Source of the DNA: Plasmodium coatneyi
Lineage: Eukaryota > Apicomplexa > Aconoidasida > Haemosporida > Plasmodiidae
Length of the DNA stretch: 64,000 nucleotides
Direction: 5' to 3'
NCBI RefSeq assembly: GCF_001680005.1
Contig: NC_033567.1
Location: 2,046,001 to 2,110,000, forward strand
Shown here: in pieces, positions 11,597-21,845 of the stretch
Position numbering within the stretch: position 1 is the stretch's first letter
How the letters are laid out: each line of letters opens with the position of its first letter
Position numbers and translations under genes: made by a program
Notes under the pieces: model-generated
What the model was told of the DNA's origin: nothing
Databases searched by the model: none
What the model saw: only the letters and a program-made list of their open reading frames with translations

Positions 11597-11930
11597 CTGT
11601 CACGCGCCACATTGACCCTTTGGAACAGCGTCACGCCACATTGGGACTTTCGAAACGGCGTCCCTGTGCATCTGAACACGTAGATACATGCGTAATATAG
11701 CCGTCACGCACCACATGAAGCCCTTTCGAAACGGCGTCAATCTGCGCATCTAAACACATAGACACATGCGTGCTTTGCAACGCCACATGGGCATTGGACC
11801 TGCGAAACGGCGTCACGCATGTGTTCACGTGTTTAGATGCGCAGATTCACGTTGTTTCAAAGGGTCAATGTAGAGTGACGTTGTATCGCAGGGCCCATGT
11901 GGCATGGCGCCTAGCACGAATATGTCCATC
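11597..11930. repeat. GC-rich direct and inverted repeat cluster abutting P47
   Basis: Immediately after the P47 stop, a unit of about 75 bp containing a CGAAACGGCGTC core followed by a CATCTRAACACRTAGAYACATGCGT block occurs as direct copies (11642-11693 and 11717-11772). It recurs inverted at 11814-11864. The arms 11721-11772 and 11814-11864 are near-perfect reverse complements around a 41 bp loop, so a long hairpin is possible. More degenerate GCCACATTG/CCACATG pieces flank them. The cluster is richer in GC than its surroundings and marks the left edge of the SICAvar-bearing interval. Confidence 0.8.
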
Positions 11931-13267
11931 TTTTGAGCTGCGCAGATTCACGCCGCACTCATTTTTTTCTTCCTCCATATTGGAGAGGCGCAACCTCTAA
12001 AACCCCATACTTGGGGAGGGAAACCTCTAAAAAACCCCATATTGGGGCAAGAGTGAGCACACACGGATGGTTCGCCTCTCCCGTAGAGCAACAAGCACGA
12101 ACTAAAAGAAAAAGTCAAATAAAAGAAAAGCACATTGAACCTCTCGCCCCGATAGGAACACCTATCATAGGAGCATTCATTGTCATTTTTCCCTAAGAAC
12201 GACACACCCAGCACCCCTCCATCTCTCAGGCTCATCATCCATCCCTATTTCCTTCACCTATAAAATCCACATAGCTAAAAACTGCCCCTTAATATATATG
12301 GCTAAAAAAGAATAAATGGAATGTGTAGGATAGGGAAAGCTTACCCTTCTTCTTCCTCCTTCTCTCTCTTTTTTTTTGAAGAAAGAAAAAGAAATGTAAG
12401 AACAAAAAAAAAAAAAAAAAAAAGAAAAAAAGAGTAAAAAGAAAAGGAGAGCGAATAACTCTTTCTTTTCTTTTTTTTTTTTTTAAGAAAAACTGTAGTG
12501 TATCGGGAAAAGAAGGGTTTCCTTTTTTTAAAGAAATAAAAGGAAAGAATGAAACAAACAAAAAAACAAAGGAAAAAAGGGAAAATCAAAAAAAGAAAAA
12601 AAGAAAAAAAAGGTCGAAAAAACGGTGGGTAATCCTTATTTCCTCTTTTTTTCTTTAGAAGAAGTGCAATGTATATGAGAAGAAGGGAGGGAAATTTCCT
12701 CTCTCTCCTTTTCCTTTTTTTTTAATAAGATTGCAGTGTATTTAGGAAGGGGGGGGGAGGTTGCTATTCCTTACTTCATCTTAAGGAAAAAGGAAGAAAT
12801 TCAAAGAAGCGCATGCAGGAAAAAATTTATCTCTTTTTTTTTTTTTTTGGAAAAATATTGTGTATAAGAAAAGGAAGGGGTTATTCTTCTTAAGGGGAAA
12901 AAAGGAAATTAGAGGGGAAGATAGAAATGGAATATGAAAATTGAAGAAAAAAGTGCTAGTGAATTTTTTTTCCCCTTTTCTTTAAGAATGCCAAAAGTTT
13001 AAATAAGAAAAAAGGGGAAAGAAAAACTGGGGAAATAAGGAACCATAAAAAAGGAAAAAAGACGACGAAGTTGAAATATGGACGATTATCGTAACGAAAT
13101 GGGAAGACAGAAGAATATATTCCTATGGAGAACTATTTTTATATGGTTCTGGATATGGTGAATTATAATATTCACCTACCAAAGATTAAGTCTAAATGTG
13201 GTAGTAGGAATTGAAAAAATATTTAAGGCTTAAATTATAACAATAAGTATATAATTAGTATATCACC
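11931..13267. promoter_or_regulatory. SICAvar upstream region with polypurine/polypyrimidine low complexity
   Basis: This leads into the SICAvar ATG. At 11990-12048 there are two copies of an AACCTCTAAAA-CCCCATA-TTGGGG motif. From 12340 to 13060 the + strand is a series of degenerate blocks of roughly 120 bp: a T run, then AAGAAAAACTGTAGTGTAT-like text, then a G/A-rich tract. Copies start near 12484, 12657, 12727 and 12849. ORFs here are only translations of homopolymer tracts. The segment should contain the SICAvar promoter and 5' UTR; I cannot place the start site. Confidence 0.6.
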
Positions 13268-16200
13268 ATGGCACCAGATATAAGGAAGTTCATCAATTAC
13301 TGGTTTAAATACCGGAGGATGCACCCAGGACAGAGTGCCGATGTAATTACATGCTGGGAGCTGGGAAATATAGTGTATGAGTTGAGGGTGTGTGCATATA
13401 GGAACATATTGTACGGGTGTGCACACACCCCTGGGTACATGTTCCTGCTCTTTCATCTTTTATAGGAGCATATGTGGAAGGAAATAGAAAGAATGCTGGG
13501 AGCACTCTTAAATTACATGAAACCTGAAGTAGACGTACTCCAGGGACAGTGTGCATACAGTATGTTTGAGCATTCCATAGGGAAAGGTACACATTGGAGT
13601 CAGCCTTTATGCAAATCCTTAATGAAAATCTTCCTGTGGATGAATGGTTATAACCAAACTATGACGAAGCAGAGCATTCATGACGAACCCGAGGCAAAAC
13701 GAGATATGGAGCTCATGTTCCGATGCATCGCGGGGAATGTAAGTATATTAAAGATGTTTGGGGATCATTGTCAATTAGATAGTATGTTAATACATACAAC
13801 ACAATCCGTGGCCGCACTGCTAAGCATGCATGAGGCCGAGAATATCGTACAGAAGTGTGAACACATACAATTTATGGACCAAAGAGTAGGAACACAGTTA
13901 CTCGGAGAAAAAGTAAAAAACTGGATAGAGGAACACATGGCAGAACTAGGGGACTATGAGGGCGTGCTGAAGGAGCAGGAAAAACTATGCAAAGAGGAAC
14001 AGAGTAATATGAATGCCACGAGTGGGAAGAACACCCTTGATAATAAGAATCTGCAGACTGTAACAGGGTACAATGAGAGTCAGATGGAGGAAGTAAAGGG
14101 AATCGTTGAAAAGGAAGAATTCGTAGATAAGAAGGGTGTGGAGGAAATAATACAAAAAGTAGGGGAAGGTCAGTTGAATGGTGATGTAAATATAGAGAAG
14201 GAAGTTCAGCGGAAAGTTCAGGAGGACCAAGAGAAGAAAGCACAAGCAGTACAAGCAACAGAACCAGTCAGTAAAACAAGTAAGTAATATTATTAAAAAT
14301 ATTTTTAAAAGTATTATAAAAGAGAAGAAAAGAAAAAAGAAATGTAAAAAAGAAAAAAGAGTTTTAAAAGGAAAGTGTGTTAGAAGGAAAGGGTTTTAAA
14401 AGGAAAGGGTTTTAAAAGGAAAGGGTTTTAAAAGGAAAGGGTTTTAAAAGGAAAGGGTTTTAAAAGGAAAGGGTTTTAAAAGGAAAGGGTTTTAAAAGGA
14501 AAGTGTTTTAAAAGGAAAGGGTTTAAAAGGAAAGAGTAAAAGAGAAAAGGGAATTAAGCAGAAAGGTTGAGTGAGTGAGTAAGTTAGTGAAGAAGTAAGG
14601 TAGTAATGGAGTAAGGAAATAAATGTGGAAGGAGTTCAGTGTAGGATTTCGCATTTAAGGGATGCATGTGTGTAGAATTTCGCATTTTAGGGGTGTATAT
14701 GTGTAGGATTTCGCATTTTAGGGATGTTTGTGTAGGATTTCGCACTTAAGTTTATGGGTTCAGGGTGTGTGACCTAAGGGTTTTTAGGTTATGGAACAAC
14801 AGTATGCTCTGCTACTTAGTAAGCCCAGGGGGGTATACACCCGAAGGGTGTATAAAGGAATAAAAAATAAAAGAAAATAGAGTAAAGAGTATAAAAGGTA
14901 TAAAAAGTAGGGAAAAAATAAGAACGAGAAAAAAGAAAAAAAAAAAAAAAAGAAATGAAAAGAAAATATAATGGTGAATGAATCGGTGTGGGGGTCTGTA
15001 GGATTTCGCATTTAAGGAGTGTGTGTAGGATTTCGCATTTTAGGGTGTGTGTGTAGGATTTTGCATTTTAGGGTGTGTGTGTAGGATTTTGCATTTTAGG
15101 GGTGTGTGTGTATAGGATTTCGCATTTTAGGGATGTTTGTGTGTAGGACGATTTCGCATTTTAGGGTGCTTGTGTAGGATTTTACACTTGAAGTTAAGGT
15201 TTCAGGGTATAAGAACAACAATATAGCCTGGTGTTTAACTGTTTTAGGGTGTTAGAACCATAATGTGGCCTGGTTGTTTAGTTGTTTTAGGGTGTAGGAG
15301 AAACAACGTTGCCTGACATTTAGCAGTTTTAGGGTGTAAGGATAAGAATGTGGCCTGGTCTTTAGCTGTTTTAGGGTGTAAGGAAAACAAGGTGTCCTGG
15401 TAATTTAGCTTTTTATGGAGGGGTATGCACCTAATGCGTGCATCGAAAAAAAGAAAAGAAAAGAAAAGGAAAAAAACTATTGTACCAAACGCGCACAGCA
15501 TATATATTCATACAATTAAGGGAAAATAAAAGAAAAGAAAAATGAAAAAAAAATAAATTAGAACCAAGCGCGCAAAACATATTTAATCTATAATCTAAAA
15601 AAAAAAAAAAGAGATGGTTCCGGTTTAGGGCACCGGAGTTTAAGGCTACGCGCTGACAGTTCCGGGTTAGGGCACCGGGGTTTAAGGCTACGCGCTGACA
15701 GTTCCGGGTTAGGGCACCGGGGTTTAAGGCTACGCGCTGACAGTTCCGGGTTAGGGCACCGGGATTTAAGGCTACGCGCTGACAGTTCCGGGTTAGGGCA
15801 CCGGGATTTAAGGCTACGCGCTGACAGTTCCGGGTTAGGGCACCGGGATTTAAGGCTACGCGCTGACAGTTCCGGGTTAGGGCACCGGGATTTAAGGCTA
15901 CGCGCTGACAGTTCCGGGTTAGGGCACCGGGATTTAAGGCTACGCGCTGACAGTTCCGGGTTAGGGCACCGGGGTTTAAGGCTACGCGCTGACAGTTCCG
16001 CTTTAGGGCACCGGGGTTTAAGGCTACGCGTTGACGGTTCCGGATTAGGGTCCCGGGCTTTAAGATTACGGGTTCACGGTTCCGGCTTAGGGCCCCGGGC
16101 TTTAAGGTTACGGGTTCACGGTTCCGCGTTTAGAAGTAGTGGTCGAGTGTATGCGAATTGAGGTTCAGGGTTTGGGATTCAAGGTTTAGGGTTCAGGATT

Positions 16201-19200
16201 TGGGATTCAAGGCTTAGGGTTCAGGGTTTGGGATTCAAGATTTAAGGTTCAGGGTTTGGGATTCAAGATTTAAGGTTCAGGGTTTGGGATTCAAGATTTA
16301 GGGTTCAGGGTTTGGGATTCAAGATTTAGGGTTCAGGGTTTGGTATTCAAGATTTAGGGTTCAGGGTTTGGGATTTAAGATTTAGGGTTCAGGTTTGGGA
16401 TTCAAGGTTTAGGGTTCAGGGTTTAGGTTTAGGGTTTAGGTTTTAGGGTTCAGGGTTTAGGTTTAGAGTTTAGGTTTTAGGGTTTAGGGTTTAGGGCTTA
16501 GGGTTTAGGTTTCAGGTATTAGGGTTCAGGGTTGAGGTCTTAAGGTTCAGGGTTCAGGTTATAGGGTTCAGGGTTTTGGGATGTAGGAATGGGGATTTCG
16601 GGTTTATAGTTCAGATTTTTAGGGTATAGGAATTGCATTTCGTGTTTAGGATTTAGACCTAGAGTTCAGGGGTTGGGATTCACGGTTTAGGATTTAGGGT
16701 TCGGGGTTTAGGCTTCAGGTTTTAGGGTTTAGGTTTTAGGGTTCAGGGTTTAGGTTTTAGGGTTCAGGGTTTAGGGTTTAGGGTTCAGGGTTTAGGGTTT
16801 AGGGTTCAGGGTTTAGGGTTCAGGGTTCAGGGTTCAGGGTTCAGGGTTCAGGGTTTAGGGTTTAGGGTTTAGGAAGAACAATATGGCCTGATGTTTAAAA
16901 GAAGAAAGGGTTTTTTTAAAAGGAGAAACTACTCGCAGACATGAGGTTACCTCGGATTAATTGTAGAAGGGGCGTGGGGCGCCCGTTTAGGGGGAAAAAC
17001 TGCTCTCGGAGAGGCGAAGCCGAAGCTGGGGAACCTGAGACGGGGGGAACTGGACAACGCGGGTCGAACCGGACGTGGGTGACAACCCTCGATGTGCAAC
17101 CTGTAATGGGTGCATCGAAGAAAAAATGAAAGAGAGTGATAGAGAAAGAAAGAAATAAGAAAATGGGAAAGCAGAATGGAAAAGGAGAAGAGGAAGAGGG
17201 ATAAAGATGAAAGAAGAGAATGGTAGAAGGTTAGAAAGGAATCTACGACCACTCATTCACACATCTCCGCGTTCCCTCTCACTACTTCCTTCCTGTAGTT
17301 GATGAATGTAAAGACAAGAAGGAATTATGTGCACGTGTCAAATGTGTAGCAGAAAGATGGACAGCAAACAGGGAGAGGAGCAGCAAATTCGAAAACAACT
17401 GGGTAAACATTCTTACTATTGATTGTAGCCCAAAGCAATATAATAAATAAGACGTCTTATACATACTAACGACCCAGGGCCTACCATAAATACTGTTTTC
17501 TTCACTGATTTCTTATGTATATATTTCTTCCTTTCTTCTTATTAGCGGAGCAAATTTTGGGATGCTGACGTCACGAAGGGATTGGAGAAGCTGTCTGCAG
17601 CTATGCTTAATAATAGGGGTGATGATAATCTATGCGAAGAAATTAATGGAAAAGGGAAGACAGAGACAAACGCAGAGAAATTGGCTTGCCAGTACATCAC
17701 TAAAGGTTTACAGCATATATATACAACTAAGGAAGATGAGAACGATAATAACGAAGCGCGCAGGAAAAGTAATAGACCATTTTATCAAACTATGTCATGC
17801 GTAGCATTAAATCTTTATGCAGATATGCTTATAAAGAAAACAGAGGATCAGCCGTGCCCCATCACAGAAAAAGAAATAGAAGCAATGTTTAACAAAGGAA
17901 ATGATCAGCAAGGTAATTGGTGTACTGGTAAGGATATGACTGGTCTTAGTTTGGAATGTATTACGTGTGAAAGGAAAGCTAACTTCCGTTGTGAAGTACA
18001 GTATAATGGGAAGGAATACAAAGTAAAGGAAGAAGTGGATAAGCTGTTCCAAGATTCGAAGAATGTAGAAGCACAGAATGTTCTAACTACTATAAGTTCT
18101 CTAAGTAACTTATGTCACCGTGCACAATGTGCAACAGTAAATTGGTTTAAAGATAGAATAACTGATGGCGGAGACACACAGGACTGGGTAAGGAGGGAAA
18201 CAATACTATCTATTTTAATTAATGGCACCACTATAAGGAAGAGAATAGTATTCTTTATACATAATTAAGGAAAAGTTGGAATTATGAATTTGGTGTTTAT
18301 CCGTGGAGTGTAAACATATATGTTCCATCCCCCCTTTTTCTTTTCCTTTCCCTAGTGTACATTTTGGGGGGTGCTGGACGTCGGAGGAGTGTTAAAAAAA
18401 TTGTCTGAGGCTATGACCAAGGGGAAGGGAACAAACGAAAAAGAATGCGAGGGCATTACCGTGACAGGTACTGCACCCCAGGAAGCAAACAGGAAAGCAT
18501 GTCTATATATTACTAGAGGGTTAAAACGTATATATAATTTTCCGGAACATGGGGGTTGGAACAAGAATGAAAAAGATGCTGCTAAAAAAAGGAAGAATAA
18601 CCAACAATTTGATCGAACTATGGGATGCATTCTATTGAACGCATACGCCGATAAATTAGAAACCGAACTTAATTCTAAATGTGATGTTAAAAGTGGCATA
18701 GAACATGCCTTCCAAAAAAGTGAAGAAATTAGGGGAAAAACATCTCCATGTGATCATGATAGTAACTGTGTTCAATGTAAAAGGGAACGTAACTTTAAAG
18801 ATTGCCCATTAAACGTGGACAGTTCTCTATGGACAACAGAAGGAGCACGTGGAGAGTGCGAAAAAAACGGAAATAATGTGAAGAAAGAAGTGGATGACCT
18901 GCTCCTGAAGGACAACAAAATAAAACAAACTCTGTCTACTATAGATATTTTATGTAAGAAGAATGCAAAAACCAGCATCTGCCCTTAAAAAGAGTCTGCG
19001 GCCGAAAGCGTCACCGCCACCACGATCAGTGGTTTGACTGCCACCATCTGTGGTGTGAGTGCCACCACCACTGTGTACCATCACATTCAACGACTACTAA
19101 TCCCTGCACCGAAATCCTTACTCTTCCTCTTCCTTTATAGGTAAAGACTGCAGCAAGGAGAAGGATGACCTATGTAAACGGGCACAGTGTGTAGCAGACA

Positions 19201-20209
19201 AATGGGGTGTACACAATGAAAAGAGTCCAACCTGGGTAAGTGAACACAATGTATATTGTCTACTACAGTTTGGGGACACTTTTGGGAGTGTTGCATTTTT
19301 GTACAAAACGGATATACGGGGGAAGAAAATAGACGCACACATGTAACGTGCACATAATTATAGGGGGTAGACATAATTATAGGGAGATGGACATATAATA
19401 ATTATAGTTGGGAGGGGGTGGACAACATAATAATTATAGGGGGGAGGTGGACATATAATAATTATAGGGGATGCACATAATTACATAGAATACATTTTTT
19501 TCCTTCCCCTCCCTCTCTTTCCTTTTATGAACAGGATAACATGAAGGATGACATTAACAACAGTGCCACAGAAATGTTTGAACATATATCTACAATGAAC
19601 GCAAGTATGGTAAAATATTGCACTGGACATTCAAAGACAGATAGTAAAATAGTCACTGAACCAGAGAAAAAAGCATGCCAATACATTACTGCAGGATTAG
19701 AGCACATATACAATATTCAAGAGGAAAATGGAAACGAAGCACACAAGAAAGACAACAGATTGTTTAAACAAACTATGTTATGTTTCGTTTTGAACGCCTA
19801 TGCAGATATGCTGAAACAGGTGGTTAAATCTCCCTGTACGGTCAGTGAGAAAACAATACAACAAGCATTTAGGGAAGGAAATAAGCAACGTACGATATGG
19901 TGTGGGGGACAGAAGAATGGTAATGATTGTGTTCAGTGTGATAGATATGGGGATTATGCAAATTGTGAAATAGGCAAAAAAGAAGAACCAGTGGGACCTA
20001 AGTTGGATGACTTGTTCAAGCAGAATAAAGAAAAAGAACAATTAGATCAAGGTCTAAGTTCTACATTTAACTCCTTATGTGATCGTGCCCAATGTGTAAC
20101 AACACAGTGGACCAGAGACAGAAGGGAACCGGGCAAAAATAAGTGGGAGGTTTGGAAAGGATTCATATTTAGCATCAAAGTCTAATTTGTATAGAATTGA
20201 AATTGGGGG

Positions 20210-20245
<36 letters not shown>

Positions 20246-21845
20246 TATATCCACGGAAAAAGTGGAAATGCTTTTCGTGAAGGTACTACTTATATTTACA
20301 TGTTCCTTCCTTCTTTTTTCCATTGCATGTGCAGAAGAACATTTGGGACTATGGGGACATGGAGAATATATTGAAAAACCTGTCTACTGCTATGAAGAGT
20401 GGAAACGCAGAGGGCGAGGATTTATGCAGAAACTTCAATGGAGGGGATGAAGCAAAGAAGGAAGCGAACAAAAAAGCATGTAAATTTATTGTTAAGGGTT
20501 TAAAGCACATAGACAACCTCCGGGGGGATATTATTAATAAGAAGCCTCAGCACAAGGAAAATGACAAAATATTTGAACAAACTATGGCCTGTCTAATATT
20601 AAATGAATATGGAAAACTCCTTCAGGAAAAATGCTCTGCCGTGAAGGACGCGGTAGAGCAGGCCTTTACTGCTGCAGGAAGTCTTCACGGAACTGAATGT
20701 AAAGGGGGTAAATGTATTCCATGTGAGTGGGACGAATGTAGAAATTTTATAATTGGAGGGAACGACAACCAACGGAAAAGAATAAAAAAGGAACTCGAAA
20801 AGAATAAAGACATAACGGACACTTTGGATAAAATATGTCCGGAGGATGAACAATCGAAGGGTCCAAAACCTGTAGTGACACCAGCAGTACATGTTCCAGC
20901 AGGGACTGGAGGACACGGTTCAAAAGATCCTACATCGAAACGCGCAAAGGACAAAAGCGCCCCTCCTGCTCCAGTCCCACTTGTTCACAAGATAGACCCT
21001 TCCGACCTTCTTCCTTACCTTCCTTTGGCTCCCGTTCTAATGGGTACTTCTGTCATGAGTTATCTCCTTTGGAACGTAAGAATAGAAGAAATCCTTCCTT
21101 AGACCTTCCCTCCTTAGACCCCTAACACCACCTTCCTTCCTTCCACCCCTAACACAACCTTCCTTCCTTCCACCCCTAACACAACCTTCCTTCCTTCCAC
21201 CCCTAACACAACCTTCCTTCCTTCCACCCCTAACACAACCTTCCTTCCATCCCTTCCTTCCTTAGATACTTTTCTTTCCTTCACCTTCCTTCCTGTCTTT
21301 CTTTATTCATTTCTCTCTTTTTTTATTCGCTAACCTTAGATGTTTACATTTCGCACTTAGGTTAAAAAGTAGTACTTATTGTTCCTAAAAACAACACACT
21401 CACCCCTTTTTAAAAAACATTTCCTCCCTCCCTTTCTTTTTTTTTTTTGCAGTATTTTGCACAAGGTAAAAAGCGACGACGTCATAGAAGAAAGGAACAT
21501 TTAACCTCTCCCCCCTTGGAAGAACAACTCCCTGATCATGTGGACGATCAGGATGATGATCCACATGAATATACCTTAGTAAAGGAACGAAAACAACCAA
21601 GATCAACACCACAGAAAAGAGGAAAACAAGTTGGTAAGCGTGCTGGTCGCCGCATGATTATTGATATTCATTTAGAAGTATTGAACGAATGTCAAAAGGG
21701 TGACACACAACTGGATCAGGAAGACTTTTTTGAAATTTTGGTTCAAGAATTTATGGGTTCTGAGTTTATGGAAGATAAAAATGTTCCTAAGGAAAAGGTT
21801 CCAAGTTCAGATTCCGGGTTTAGGGAGGAAAGACTTTGTTCCTAA
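13268..21845 (+). CDS. SICAvar: SICAvar variant antigen, nine exons, about 1373 aa, 3' tail frameshifted
   Basis: SICA antigens are large variant proteins on the infected red-cell surface. Exons: 13268-13387, 13466-14279, 17299-17402, 17546-18187, 18356-18953, 19141-19235, 19535-20149, 20335-21075 and 21453-21845. These sum to 4122 nt with matching phases and no internal stop. Exons 1-2 give the alpha-type N-terminal domain and a charged helical linker. Exons 3-8 give beta-type cysteine-rich modules with the recurring pattern LC-x-R-x-x-C-x(4)-W and repeats of ACxYIxxGLxHIY and QTMxCxxLNxYAD. Exon 8 ends in a proline-rich stalk and a membrane segment (LPYLPLAPVLMGTSVMSYLLW). Exon 9 is the SICA C-terminal cytoplasmic domain with RMIIDIHLEVLNECQKGD. 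There is no signal peptide, as usual for the family. An extra A near 21829-21831 seems to end the frame early. The gene lies between P47 and P48/45 on the same strand. Exon limits are hand predictions. Confidence 0.9.
14357..14540 (+). repeat. 16-bp tandem repeat in SICAvar intron 2
   Basis: Unit GGAAAGGGTTTTAAAA, about ten near-identical copies just after the intron 2 donor. Variants (GGAAAGTGTTTTAAAA, a shortened last copy) lie at the edges. Confidence 0.9.
14640..15190 (+). repeat. Tandem repeat with TAGGATTTCGCATTTTAGGG core in SICAvar intron 2
   Basis: About eleven copies of a 27-32 bp unit built on this core plus a variable GTGTGTG tail. They form two blocks (14640-14750 and 14998-15190) split by about 250 bp of A-rich filler. 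The TTTTAGGG end resembles a telomere heptamer. Confidence 0.88.
15200..15415 (+). repeat. About 43-bp tandem repeat in SICAvar intron 2
   Basis: Five degenerate copies of a unit containing TTTTAGGGTGTAAGGA, then an AACAA-TGTGGCCTGG segment and TTTAGCTGT. A stray copy of the ACAATATGGCCTGATGTTTA part recurs at 16875-16900, on the far side of the telomere-like array. The array therefore interrupts or was copied into this repeat family. Confidence 0.8.
15616..16127 (+). repeat. 42-bp GC-rich minisatellite, about 12 copies, in SICAvar intron 2
   Basis: The unit starts GTTCCGGGTTAGGGCACCGG and ends AAGGCTACGCGCTGACA, and is 42 bp. Central copies are almost identical; the last two or three have drifted (ACGGGTTCACG endings). 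The unit length is a multiple of three, so some frames stay open on both strands, but no ATG is available. I read it as non-coding. Much richer in GC than its flanks. Confidence 0.92.
16155..16873 (+). repeat. Internal telomere-like array (GGGTTYA) in SICAvar intron 2
   Basis: From about 16155 to 16420 there are roughly nine copies of a 28-bp unit of the type GGTTCAGGGTTTGGGATTCA plus AGATTTAG. From 16420 to 16873 come mostly canonical Plasmodium telomere heptamers GGGTTTA and GGGTTCA. The G-rich strand is the + strand. Such intrachromosomal telomeric sequences are known beside multigene families in P. knowlesi. Here the array lies wholly inside a transcribed intron. Confidence 0.93.
16936..17127 (-). 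ncRNA. Candidate GC-rich Pol III-type element antisense in SICAvar intron 2
   Basis: A GC-rich island stands between the telomere-like array and exon 3. On the minus strand it has GGTTCGACCC at 17070-17061, an exact tRNA-type B-box (GWTCRANNC). An A-box-like TTGCACATCGAGG lies upstream at 17100-17088 with one mismatch to TRGYNNANNNGG. A TTTTT run that could terminate Pol III is at 16999-16995. This recalls the GC-rich RUF6 Pol III RNAs beside P. falciparum var genes, but I see no sequence identity with them. The A-to-B spacing is short, so this is only a candidate. The 62-codon + strand ORF covering it has no recognisable coding character. Confidence 0.25.
19355..19490 (+). repeat. Tandem repeat in SICAvar intron 6
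   Basis: Five degenerate copies of a unit built from GTGGACATATAATAATTATAGG and shorter variants, with G-rich joints. It lies between exon 6 and the exon 7 acceptor. Confidence 0.8.
20213..20240. repeat. (AT)14 microsatellite in SICAvar intron 7
   Basis: Uninterrupted AT dinucleotide run between exons 7 and 8. A likely length-polymorphic marker. Confidence 0.9.
21110..21265 (+). repeat. CCTTCCTTCCACCCCTAACA minisatellite in SICAvar intron 8
   Basis: About five copies of a 23-bp unit containing ACCCCTAACAC (complement of a TTAGGG-type core) joined to a CCTTCC pyrimidine block. The same repeat family fills introns of the KIR genes at the other end of the window. Confidence 0.9.

Noticed and set aside
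12289..12589. Phe/Lys-rich ORFs on the minus strand
   Set aside because: Pure homopolymer-tract translations upstream of SICAvar.
14357..16127. CRISPR-like regular repeats
   Set aside because: Units are contiguous tandem repeats without unique spacers, in a eukaryotic intron.
16155..16873. True chromosome end or assembly terminus at the telomere array
   Set aside because: Sequence continues into phase-matched SICAvar exons 3-9 and then P48/45; internal telomeric arrays are known in P. knowlesi.
16941..17129. 62-codon + strand ORF in the GC island
   Set aside because: Arg/Gly-rich translation of GC-rich DNA within an intron, with no family signal.
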